A DNA stretch of 64,000 bases from Phaseolus vulgaris (lineage: Eukaryota > Streptophyta > Magnoliopsida > Fabales > Fabaceae): NCBI RefSeq assembly GCF_000499845.2, contig NC_023751.2:6306211-6370210 (forward strand), in the 5' to 3' direction. Both the position numbers and the translations under genes were made by a program. The notes under the pieces were generated by a model. That model was given only the letters and a program-made list of their open reading frames with translations, did no database searches and had not been told where the DNA came from. Below, piece by piece: positions 48,221 to 59,900 of the stretch (its first letter is position 1; each line of letters starts with the position of its first letter).

Positions 48221-48953
48221 GGCAAATTCGTTCAACACCTCCATAGTTTCTTTCTTCTACAATCTCATATTTTTAAAAATATTAAAATTGTCCATTTAGA
48301 ATTTTATCATTTGGAATTTAAATTTTATATTACGAATATTACAATTTAGAATATAAAATGTTATTTTCTTGTATAAAATGGAATACAAATTTTTATTCTA
48401 AATTTTACAATTTAAAATATAATTTTTAATTTGTAGTACGAATTGTAGACTTCAGAATATTGTATTCTGAATTTATACTTTGAACTGTAGATTCCAAAAT
48501 ATATTATATTATGAATTCTAAGATTTGGAATATAAAATTTGTATTTGGGATTCTACAATCCATAATACATTAAATTCATTCCTTTGTGTTATGGATTTGT
48601 ATTATTGAATTGTGTCATTTGAAATACTATTTATTTTTTTAATTGTGCAATCCAAAATACAAATAATGAATTGTGCAATCTGAAATACAATTTTTCTACT
48701 TATACAGTGAGGGTAAGGGACTCCTATAACAGTGGTGCTAGACGTGGGAGGTACTGTGGTGGTGACGCTGGAGGTAGGGACTATTGTGACGATGAAGGTG
48801 AAAAGCTACTACGACTAGTGAATTTAGAGGTGAGATTGTTGCGACTAAGAAGGGAAAGAGAAATGTTCAATGAAAAAAATGGTAAATTTGTCATTTTACT
48901 TTTTCTATAAAAGTGCATGAAGAAGACTTGAAAGTACACCAAGAATTGCCCCA
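48221..48953. mobile_element. Long MITE-like element with 8-bp target duplication (733 bp)
   Basis: Flanked by a perfect 8-bp repeat AAATCTAA at 48213-48220 and 48954-48961. The left end is GGCAAATTCGTTCAACACCT and the right end read inward is GGGGCAATTCTTGGTGTACT, a weak inverted repeat of the same type as at 16958. The interior has many ATTxTAxAATTTAGAATATAAA-type units. Near 48705-48860 there is an unusual G-rich stretch (GGTGGTGACGCTGGAGGTAGGGAC) that opens a 79-codon frame of charged and Gly residues; this is more likely repeat than gene. Confidence 0.6.
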
Positions 48954-48961
48954 AATCTAAA

Positions 48962-49290
48962 CAACTTTGTAATTTTAGTTCAATAAACTACTAAAAGTGG
49001 GTAAAAAATTGTAATAACAAATTATTGTTGAAATTGAAGGAAGTTTATAAATACAGTATTTAAGAAAATATAAAGGGTGAGTTACTTGAAAATTCATATA
49101 TGATATCATATAATAAGAGTAATATAGTTTTTTTTACAAAGGAAACTTTTTTATTTAGTTTTATGTTGTTTACATGTTAAACAAGTAAAACAGTTATAAG
49201 GAACCTTAGAATGAAGATCTCCTTCTTAAATTTTCAAATTGTATATATGCCTTGCTATTTGTATTATAATTTTAACTCCAATTGTACTAT
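48962..49290. other. AT-rich intergenic DNA
   Basis: Nothing recognisable. Confidence 0.4.
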
Positions 49291-49292
49291 AT

Positions 49293-49681
49293 AATTACAA
49301 GAAAATCATGAAATAGAAATCAATTTATAGAAACCAAAATAATTAGTTGCAATAGTAACTAAATTAGAGACCATTTTAGAAACTAAAAAGAAATTTGGTT
49401 TCTATTATTTTCTATTATGGTTAAATAGTTTCTAAATTGGTATCTAATTAGCAACCAAAGTTTTTGCTACCAAATTTAGAAACTAAATAATTGGTAGTTA
49501 AAACTTTAGTTACTAATTAGATACCATTTTAGAAACTATTTAACAATAATAAAAAATAATAGAAACTAATTTAGAAACCATTTTTTTTTAGTTTCTAAAA
49601 TGGTCTCTATTTTAGTTCTTATTGTAACTAATTATTTTGGTCTCTAAAAATTAGTTTCTATTTCATGATTTTCTTGTAGTA
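49293..49681. mobile_element. CACTA-type MITE, copy 2
   Basis: Colinear over its full length with the element at 27476-27867 and nearly identical in blocks such as AATTAGTTGCAATAGTAACTAAATTAGA. The left end reads AATTACAAGAAAATCATGAA (two changes in the CACTACAA terminus), and the right end TTCATGATTTTCTTGTAGT is intact but for the last base. The interior is self-complementary as in copy 1. Confidence 0.85.
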
Positions 49682-50180
49682 GTGTATGTTTATGTTGATT
49701 GTCATTATTTTTTTTTTTGAATGTCGCTTATTGTGTTGTAAAAAAAAAAGGTGTTTAAAAATGTATATTTTCCCCTTTTTCCTATTAGCTAATATTATAT
49801 CAATGTTTTAAAAACTGAAAACATTCAGTTGAAACTGTTCTTATAATAAGACATGTGACAAAAGATAATTTAATACATATCATATAAACTTCTGTGCCCG
49901 TTGGTTTGTATCAATACTTATTGGTATTGTATCAGTACTTATTAGAAAGTATAATACTTCGAGTTTTGTATACACACTAAAAATAATGAAAATTAATATA
50001 AAAAAATTAGAAGAAATACATTTTTGGCTATTGTAATAGCAAAAATGATCTGAAACGTTTTAATGAGTGTATATAAAAGAGCCATACTCTATTTACTATG
50101 TTGAATTGTAAAGTGTGAGGTCTCGTGAAACGAAATTGACTTGTGAAGAAGCTAATGTGTGGCCTGTGAATGGCAGGACC
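49682..50180. other. AT-rich intergenic DNA
   Basis: No gene is supported. Confidence 0.4.
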
Positions 50181-50700
50181 CATATAAGATAATATCATTA
50201 TCAAACATTTAATAACATCATTAAGCAAAGCACTTATTTTGATGCTTATTTTCGGTGATCTTCATACCTTTACACTATATTTCACCATTAAGATCAAATC
50301 AAACCTCCAAAACTCAGAATCTGCATATTTAATAAACAGCAAGGAAAGAGGGTACCACAACTTTACCATTCCTGAAGTGATGATCATGTGCATGATGCAT
50401 GTGACAGACATGAGACATGAAATTGAAATCCATCCAAATTCAAAACACAGGCATGTGCATGGAGACCACAAAAAAGGACCCCCACAATTCCCATTCTGTC
50501 TTTCAATTATTATTATATGGTAAAGTGATCACTACATAGAGTACACATGATCCATCATGTAGCATAAGCTGTTGGAGCTACCTCCTTATATATATCCTTG
50601 GCTCTACCCTTTTGTCTGCATGTCTCCAACAATGTACTCTTCCAGAGAATTTTTTGTTTTATCTGTTCTTTTGTTCACGTATCTTATGAATCAATTCTAT
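50181..50700 (+). other. GC-richer island with TATA-like element, possible unannotated transcript
   Basis: Compared with its surroundings this stretch is clearly richer in G and C, with repeated CATGTG/GCATG-type words (CATGTGCATGATGCATGTGAC). A TATA-like TTATATATATCC at about 50584 is followed by a CT-rich stretch resembling a plant transcription start. The open frames across it (94 and 69 codons on opposite strands) have no recognisable domain. Whether it is transcribed cannot be told. Confidence 0.3.
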
Positions 50701-52850
50701 TAGTCACTACTTTATTTTGTGTCTCGTAATTTCTGATTCTGAATTGACTTCATACCTGCACTTTGGAATTGTAGTTTCAGACTTTCCAAGTACCTTGTAG
50801 GGAAGTTGACATCAGAAACTATAGTATTTTGTGACAGTTGAATGAAGATTGGATGAATAAGATCTTAAATACCTGTTCTGGATTTTGATTTACTGAGATT
50901 TATAAATATGAACTGTTCACAACAAAGCAATCTAAATCTGTGGAGAACTATGGAATCTAAATCTTGATATTCAAGCATTTAGCAACTTGAAACTATCAGA
51001 TGAAAATAACATCATGACTCATGTTTTATCTACTAAATAAGTCAAATTTAAAACATACATTTTACATCTGATTCATCTAATCATTACAAATCTTGACTAA
51101 TGTGATAAGGAAAAAGAAATCTAACTGCACTTAATTCGGCGATGAATGCCAAAAAGGTCATAAACATATTCAATTATTTTTCAGTCTTTTTATAAGATTG
51201 GGAAGAAGTCAAATTTAATGTTCATATGAAAATAATTAATTTTAATTTATAATGATTAAAGAAATTAATTATTTTAACAAGTACATTAAATTTGATCTAG
51301 ATTTTTGTTAACATGAATGAGACATACGTCTTTATTTTTAAAAATAGTTGTACTGATTTTTAGTTCCTTTTAATCTCCCTCGTTAGTAATATAAAGTTTT
51401 CAAAAGTGCTATTACAAAGTTAAATTTATGTAAACAAAAAAATTATTTTATATAACGTTACTAAGAAAATTAACTTTTAATTAAGAACGTTTTAAAAAAT
51501 TAATAATGCAAAAGGCATTTTACGTTGAATCCAATCGAAAAAATTAAACACTAGTAATTATATCAATTGTTATATCCTAATACACGTAAAGAAAACCAGA
51601 CATTTTAATTTCCACTTAATGTAAAAAAATTACATTCTGAACTGATTAAAAAAATTATCAATATAATTTATCGTAAAGTTAGTTTGTAAATTGAATAATA
51701 ACGCACATTATTAACTCATTTTAATAATAATTGCAGTGAAAATGTAATTATTTAAAAAACCAAATAGCTTCCGTAACACTTAAAGTCTAGATATGGTTGA
51801 ACAGTTGATGGCGGCTTAAGGTTTGAGGTTGCTAATAAATTTACTTTAAAGTATGGAAACAAAGAAAGTGTAGAGTAGCTTTTGGAAGATGAATATTTAT
51901 TTTGACAAAAGGAAAGAAAGAAAGAAAGAAAATCTTAAAATTGCTGATTTTTCTTGATTAGTAAGCATTTTGTAGAGTCCAAGAACAGCACCAAGATAGC
52001 AACAAGCTCCTAGCCCCAAAACCAGGCACAAATCAAGGAGGGACTTTGTCTTCATCATGTTCCAATTTAGTCAGAACCACTGAGGCAGGGGGCAACTCAG
52101 AAAAAATCACTAGCAAGATAACTTTAAGAATGTCATCTAATATTCAAATTACAACCTTACCTAACTCGTAGTTATATGTTTAATTAGATAATTAGATAGC
52201 GATAATCAGCGATTAGAGGCATAGTTTTAGAGGGTTTGTGAAGTTGATAGGACATCTAAATCCTTCACAGCGCCATTTTACCTTACTTAATAATGTCTCT
52301 TGCTTCTTACATTTTCTGCTAATCCACGCCACGCTAGCCCCTTATGTCGTTCCTTTGAAATCTTAACAAACCAAAAACCACACAACACTACACCTCAGAT
52401 CTCTCATGTGGGTCTTGGTTCAATCTTGATGCTTGTCTCGAAAGTCTCAATCATTTTTGTTTCTTAAGCAGCCATAGATCTGGGGCAAGGCAAGGCAAGG
52501 GTACCTACCCAATATGCCCAAGATGCTTTGTAGCCCCCCACAAACAACAACACTATTTAATTTATTAAAATAATAGTAATTAGTAAGTTGCTCCTAGTAA
52601 CTTTGACAAATCTTAGGTGTCAGCCTTTAAGTGACACATTGAGGTGATTGTTTTGTCCCTGTGGTAATTCTCGTTGGTAATGTTTTGGTTAGAATTATGC
52701 AAGTTCGAAAAATATCTATAAGAAGGAAAGTACAAAAAATAGTGCTATTTTTAGCTACATTATTTTACCAGCTTTGTGTTAGCATTGGGTTTTTTAGGAT
52801 GCTCTTTTACTCTATGCTTTTGTCAGTCCTTGGGTTCTGAGTCTTTTTGG
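50701..52850. other. Intergenic DNA and promoter of the NT-C2 coiled-coil gene
   Basis: No coding gene was recognised. There is an (AAAG)n run at 51912-51930 and (GGCAA)n at about 52485-52500. The promoter of the downstream gene should lie in the last several hundred bases. Confidence 0.4.
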
Positions 52851-53008
52851 GGTTCAGTATTTAGTAGTGCCATTGTCTAAAATCAGCATCTCTCTGGGTC
52901 CTTCTCCTTTTCCCATCTTCAACTTCAACCTCCGCTTAAATTCGAATTCTTTCTGCTCGATCCGTGGTTTTTCCCGGTTAAATTTTCCACCTTTCGTCTC
53001 TCACCAAG

Positions 53009-53840
53009 GTATGCATGGTAAAAAGTTTCTCTTTTTAATTTACTTTCCAATCGGGTTCCGCTCCCACCCTCTTTTTTTTTTTTTTTTTTTTTCTTTCTAA
53101 TGTTCTCAGAATGGGGGAGAATGTTGGATTTCGTGGTTCCATTTGGTGAAAGTAGTGTTTCAGTTCAGATGGAGGGAGTCTTGTCTGATTGAAAAATGTG
53201 CTTGACTCACAACTTTTTTTCTGAAAATTTTTTTAGGAAACAAAGCGTTGTCTGATGTTTTAATTTGGAGATCTGGCGTTTTTGTTCCATGGTTTTGGGT
53301 CATTTTTGACTAACTTGAAGTTGGAAATTATGAGTCATTTCTCAGTTCTAGGTCCTTTGTGCCTCTTACTTCAGAGCTTTTTGATTTTGGTTTAATAATT
53401 ACTAATTACGCGAATACGAAGATAGCCTTCATAATTATGTTGCTGGATCTCTTTCAACCCAAAATTTTAGTGGTTCGCTGCTACTGTGAAGTGCTTTAGA
53501 ATAGATTGATGCATTATCAATTTGGATTTCTCTCCCATCTCTCTGGTTCCAAAATGTATGCTGGCTTCGCCCTTTTAGCTCTGCATGTTTGCTCTCTCGA
53601 ACAAATTGTTTATCTCATCTATGATATTATAATTAATATCTATGTAGTAGTGCCTTAATTCTGGATCAGTGGGTCCTAAATTGCTTGAGGTTTTGATTTT
53701 TTTATTTTATTCTTAATGACTGAGCTGCTTTTAAAGTTTTGGTCAATGGAGCATGAATCATAGCAGTATGATTGCTTAAGTTTGTGCCAAAGAAAAGGAT
53801 ACTTTTGAATGTGGATTCCTTCCGTTATTTTTGCATTCAG
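53009..53840 (+). promoter_or_regulatory. Leader intron of the NT-C2 coiled-coil gene
   Basis: Donor ACCAAG/GTATGC at 53009 and acceptor TTTGCATTCAG/G ending at 53840 bound a T-rich interval including a 20-bp poly-T run. The first leader exon probably covers about 52860-53008. Its open frame has no ATG and is not coding. Confidence 0.5.
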
Positions 53841-53894
53841 GTATTGCGTTGGTGGCCATCTTAACAAACAATTAACACTGTGTGGGAGCTGGGA

Positions 53895-53945
53895 ATGAAA
53901 ACGGGACCTTCGACTTATGCAGTAATGCATATAAGGTGTGATTAA
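53895..53945 (+). promoter_or_regulatory. Short uORF before the NT-C2 coiled-coil start
   Basis: An ATG at 53895 opens a 16-codon frame (MKTGPSTYAVMHIRCD) ending at TAA 53943-53945, 11 nt before the main ATG. It lies in the second leader exon, so it should be in the mature mRNA if the leader intron is as predicted. Confidence 0.45.
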
Positions 53946-53956
53946 TTTTCCGAACA

Positions 53957-56900
53957 ATGTCGAGGGTCACTAGGTGGAAGATTGAGAAAACGAAAGTAAA
54001 GGTGGTTTTCCGGCTCCAATTTCATGCTACACATGTAAGTATCCCATCTATATAACTTATTTTTTCATTCTTTGGTTTGGTAATTTCAAATTTCACCAGA
54101 AAGCTTGTTTTAGGTCGTTAAGGGAGAATAATCACTGAAACTTAGAGAACTTCAATTTTTCCTTCCCACTCATAAAAGAATGGAGAACTCCAATTTGTCT
54201 CTGAAAGATGATCTGAGTCCACAGAACATTTGGTCTGAGTTGCCAATGAAACCTACAGTTCTCAGAATTTGTTCAAAGTTCAGTTGAATTAGTTTGCATT
54301 ATCTTATGCTCTGATGTCTGTCAATATGATGGTTGACAATCTCATTAGTCATACTAATTTCTGTCTTGCATTCAAGTGTTTGAGTGAGTGTTTATAATTG
54401 TTCATATGTCTTGTGATTCTATCATCTCAATCAGTTTTAAGTTAAACATACCAATATGATATTGCTTTATCAGTCCAACGTTCCAACCAATTGATAAGCT
54501 TCTTTTTCTTTGGTACATTATCTTATTTTAATTTTTATTCTCTCCATAATGGTAATTAGTTTATGACAATCATATATATCTAGTAGCTAGTATTGGCAAC
54601 CTTGAAACAGTCAGTGTCATCCTATTTCTATCCCAGTCTAACCCTTCGTCTTTGGTCCATACTTCAATGGAGGACTGGGAACTGTGTAACCAAACTATTT
54701 CTTATCCTTCAGTCACATGATGTTTTTGCCTTTGGTTGTATTGTAAAACCAAAAATGAATTTTTTTTATCTTCTGATAGAATCTCCATGTGTGGCAATTT
54801 GGAACATGATCAGAGCACCAAATTCATTGGCAATTGGTTGTTTTATAAAAAGCGTGTTGCAGAGCAGATACTAATTATTTGAATCATGTAGCTCTACCTT
54901 GGTTGCTAAAATTTATTTACCAGCTTCTCAAGATTCCCACAAGTAAAATAATGCTATATCAAGGTCAAAGAATGAAAGAATATGCTATTTTTCACATAGC
55001 TATAACTATTATTAACGTTTGTTTATTATCTGATGCAGCTATATACACAATCCACCACGATCTACTTCTCATCTATTATTTAGAGAAACATTTTTGTCTT
55101 AGAAATAATTGTGCAGCTTTAGTAACTGAGAATCCATCTGTAATTTGAATTTGTTTTATGAGATTAGTGATTGGTTGATGCATTTTGAAAATCAAATTCA
55201 AATATTTTGTATTTATTGAGTAGCAGTTTATTGGCAAGTCATATCTGATTTAGAGGAACACAATCTGTTTTTATTATAATAAGCTATGAATAAAACTTCG
55301 TGGTGTCATTCAAACACACCAATTCATCATATCAATTAGTGATATTGTTAAAATAGAGTATACTAGTGGAAGTAATCCTTACCTCTCAAACTAATCTTTG
55401 GGGTTAGTTAGGCCCAAACTCTTATTCCAATAACAAAAAAATGGCTGCTGATGTCTTATTGGTTAAGAAGTAATAATATAGAGTTTCACACACTTAAATA
55501 TTTTCAAGGAAAAAAAAGAGAGATAGATGAATACGTAGCCTTTTAATGTATACAGTGATTTATTTTCACTGGCCCCAGCCCTAAACCTAAATGGAAGTTT
55601 TCAAGTGTCATATATCAAGTATTAACCAAAATAAATGGTCCTCATTATCATATATATGTTATGTGATGGCTCAACTGTCAATGTTTGATACTGGTTCTAA
55701 ACTTATATTGGGTTAAGGATTGTTCACAGACATAATTAAAACTAAAATGATCTTCTATCTTTTTGTGAAGAAACAGATACTTGTAGGTTTATGCCTTTGT
55801 TGAAGAAGAATTATAATTCTTGATCATGTTTTTTTTTGCTCAGCATTCTTGATCATGTTTATCTGACCTCTGTGCTGATTAGGTTTAACTTCTTAATCTT
55901 ACTGAAAAGTTAATTGAACTCTAGAAAGGATTTGAGGTCCCTTATTGCAAGTGTCAATTTCTATATCAAATCAGCTTTCTTGAACTTATTTATATTGGTT
56001 GTTTCAAATTATTTCTATCTATCCGGACTATTTGGCATTTTCAAATTCCATTTTGGCAATGTAATACGAAAGAAGCTACTTCAAATTCTTTAACTAGTAA
56101 AGTTACATGGCTCTTAATATATTCAGCAATGTTGGGTGATAACATTTTGAAGAGAATATATATCTAGGAAGTTTACATGGTTAGTTGAAATTTATATTTG
56201 GAAGAGTCTGTATTGAAACAGCTTTTCTTGAGACAGAATTATTGTTATTGATGTTGATTCCATTGCTTTAGATCTGTTTTTTTTGCAATTACTAAGGACA
56301 AGTTATGTTTCTGTTTGGTCTAGATCCCACAATCTGGATGGGATAAGCTATTTATCTCTTTCATCCCTGCCGACTCTGGGAAGGCTACATCAAAGACCAC
56401 CAAAGCAAATGTGAGAAATGGAACCTGCAAGTGGGCAGATCCAATCTACGAAACTACAAGACTCCTCCAAGACATTAAAAGTAGACAATATGAAGAGAAG
56501 TTTTATAAATTTGTTGTGGGGATGGTAATTTTCTTTCATGACTTTTAATTGAATGCAATTTATTATGCCATCATAGCACTTACAGAAGTGTCATGTGTGA
56601 ATGGTAGGCACCCAATGAAGCAAAATTAATCATATTAACCTCCATTATATCACTCACATTATTGGTGCATATTTTATGAGCATATTTTTGTTTGTTTTTC
56701 TGATTGATGATTTGATGAGATTTCGATTGCGATCTCTAATAGTGTGATAGAATAGATACTTTTGAATCATTCTTTTTAATGTATTAACTTTCTTATTCAA
56801 AATAATTTGATTCTGATTTCGAGTGCATGATAATGTTGTCAATAAAATCTAATTATCACTATGACTCATTTTAAAAACAAAACAACATCATGGCATTTGT

Positions 56901-59900
56901 AAAATTTGAGTTTCACTATTTTTATGGTAAGCTATTTTCTCCATTGTTTTTTCGCACCATTAGAAATACCAAAATATTTTCTAGTGTTTTCTAATGAGAT
57001 AGATGCTTGTGCTCATTCATCTTGTTAGAAAAGTTTGAACTTACTAACTTTTTTTTGGGTCTAACCACTTTAGGGTTCATCGCGATCTAGCATTCTTGGC
57101 GAGGCCAACATTAATCTAGCTGATTTTGTTGATGCCTTGAAGCCAACAGCTGTTGCTTTGCCTCTTAATGGAACTGAACCTGGAGTCACGCTACATGTAA
57201 GGATCCCTGTCTTCAAATTTCACTTATGTAACTGTCTCTTGTTGATTAATTCATTGGTTATGCACTTACATGGTTTTTTGGCAGTACAATCTTGGTGTAT
57301 GGCTGTGTGCATTCTATATACCTATCAATGACATAATACTACTCTTCATATTTTTTGTTTTCAAGTTCTTCAGTTGCTAGAGACATCATTGCTTTCACAT
57401 TTAATGTTTTATTTCTCTTCTTGTTTGAAGCCAGGTCACAGTGCAGCTTCTCACTTCCAAAACTGGCTTCAGGTAACATGAGTGAGTTATGACATTTAAG
57501 GACGTGCTTCTTCTAAAAACAATAAATTTATTTGGTGTTATTATTACTTTCAGAGAATTTGAGCAGCAGAGGGAACTCAGAGAGAGGGGCCTACAGACAA
57601 CCTCTGACCAAGGTACTCATGAGGAATCTGCTGATAGCAAAGAGTCATCTCCCGACCAGAATATGAATAATCATATAAATAAGGTTCCCTACCTTCTCTC
57701 CTATACTGGCATTACTCGTATATACCTTCTCTCTTCTACTTGGTTGGAAGGGTCAAGGCCTGGGACATTCTTTAAAAATAAAAATAAAAATTCCTGACAA
57801 AATAAACACTTACATGTACATAGTTCTTTTTTAATCTTAATGAAAAATATTTAAGCAATTATGTGTTAATAGTGAGGAAACCTGACCATTTTTTAAAGAT
57901 GTATCATCTAGTATCAATATGGGGAGAAACATGTTTGTAGGCTTGATTCCCTTCCTAAAATTAAGCATTTTTTTTCATTTGCTTGACACATCCCCCTTCT
58001 TTATTTCATGAAATTAGGTTAATTCAAGAGTGAAATTGAAAAGAGAATCTAAAGATGTCCCCCATATTTCTTCACTTGAAGGAGAGTCTGGGGTAAATGA
58101 AGAGTATGCTGATTCAGCTGTTGGCTTTGATGGTTCTTCTAGTACTTCTGAAAGCATATATACTGAGAAGCATGATATCTCTAGTACACATGAAGTGGAC
58201 AGTCTTAAAAGCACAGTCTCTGGTGATTTAGGTGGACTATCCCTCAGTCAAAGTCCTCAGCCAGACAAAGGGGAGGCACCTGATAATCAGTTTCCAGCAC
58301 AGGGTAGTGATCGGGTTCATGGTTGGAGCATAGACTATTCAGCTGCCAATAGTTTGGCTGCTGCTTCTGAAGATAGGAGCAGTAGTAGACTTTTGGGAAA
58401 TTTGGAAGCAGTTGAGTCATCTATTCTTGATCTAAAATTGAATGTAAGTTCTTTGCAAACTCATGCTGATGAAATAGGTGTTGAAACACATAAGTTTTCT
58501 GATCAACTTGCAACTGAAATTTCATCTGGAGAAGAGTTAGCAAAGGAGGTTGCAGTACTAAAATCTGAATGTTCGAAGTTTAGAGATGAGTTTGAGCAGC
58601 TTAAAAATTCTAAATTGAGCTTACCATTCCCTCACAAAGATCCTACTGCTACAGATCAGGATAAATTATTTCAAAATTTGCAGCACAAATGGGTTAAGGG
58701 GCTTTTGCTTATGGAAGATAAGTTAAGAGATATTCAGAAGGTGTCTCTGGGATTTCCTGAAAGAGATTTCCGGTTCCTTAACTTGGAGTTAGAAGCACTG
58801 GTTGAAATTTTACAGAACCTCAAACAAGAATCTGGAGAGCCAATTTCTGGGGCCAAAGTTGTCAATGAAAGGGAGAACAAGAAAATGGATTTGCATAAAA
58901 GTGAACAATTTTTAACAGATATTGGGTCTGATGCAGGTTTATTTCAACCTGAAAGCATGGCTCATTATCTTTCCATACCTGGCCTTGTGTCTCACGAGTT
59001 TGATTCTGTTGATCCTACCCTTGCCATGAAAGAGAAAATTTTTGAACTTCTGAGAGAGATAGACGAGTCCAAAACCGAAAGGGAAAGCCTTGTACGCAAA
59101 ATGGATCAGATGGAATGCTACTATGAAGCTCTTATTCAGGAACTTGAGCAGAATCAAAGGCAGATGATGGCTGAGTTGCAGAACCTTAGGAATGAACATT
59201 CTACTTGTCTGTACACAATTTCTGCTGGTAAGACCGAGATGGAGAGAATGCACCAGAATATGAATGAGCAGATGATGAAATTTTCTGAAGACAAGCGCAT
59301 TTTGGAAACTCTGAACAGTGAGTTTGAAAGAAGGGCTATTTCTGCTGAAGCAGCCCTTAAAAGGGCCAGATTGAATTATTCTATTGCTGTTGGTCAATTG
59401 CAAAAAGATCTTGAACTGCTTTCTTGCCAAGTTCTTTCTATGCATGAGACAAATGAGAATCTCATAAAGCAGACCCTTTCTGATTCTTCACTTCCAAACA
59501 CCGATGATAACCCAGAACAAGTGGTGTATCCTAAAATTTCAGAAGGTCATACTTCCAATCGATTGCTGTGTCAAAATCACAGTTCTTCCTTACAAAGACA
59601 ACATTTGGGTGAAGACATTTTACTTAACGATTTGAAAAGATCACTTCAGGTGCAAGAGGGGTTATACGTACAAGTTGAAGAAGAAATGAGCCAAATGCAT
59701 TTTGCAAATATGTACTCTGATGTGTTTTCTAAGGCTCTGCAAGAAACATTGTTTGAAGCAAGTATTGACATTCAACTCATGAAAGAGAAAATTTCTCAAC
59801 TCTCTCAACAGCTGGCGCTTACACATGAATCCAATGAGTTATTGGTCTTGAGGTTGCAGAATGCTATGAATGATATCCTTTCACTAAATGAGTACAAGGA

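Noticed and set aside
48671..48910. 79-codon Gly/Arg/Glu-rich frame
   Set aside because: It lies inside an element bounded by an 8-bp target duplication. Composition is odd, but no protein family is recognised.
52867..53100. 77-codon frame that looks like a transit peptide
   Set aside because: It has no ATG, runs into a poly-T intron, and lies in the spliced leader of the NT-C2 gene.
58939..59445. 168-codon minus-strand frame
   Set aside because: It is antisense to the long exon of the coiled-coil gene, which has family-level similarity along its whole length. The antisense product has no recognisable domain.
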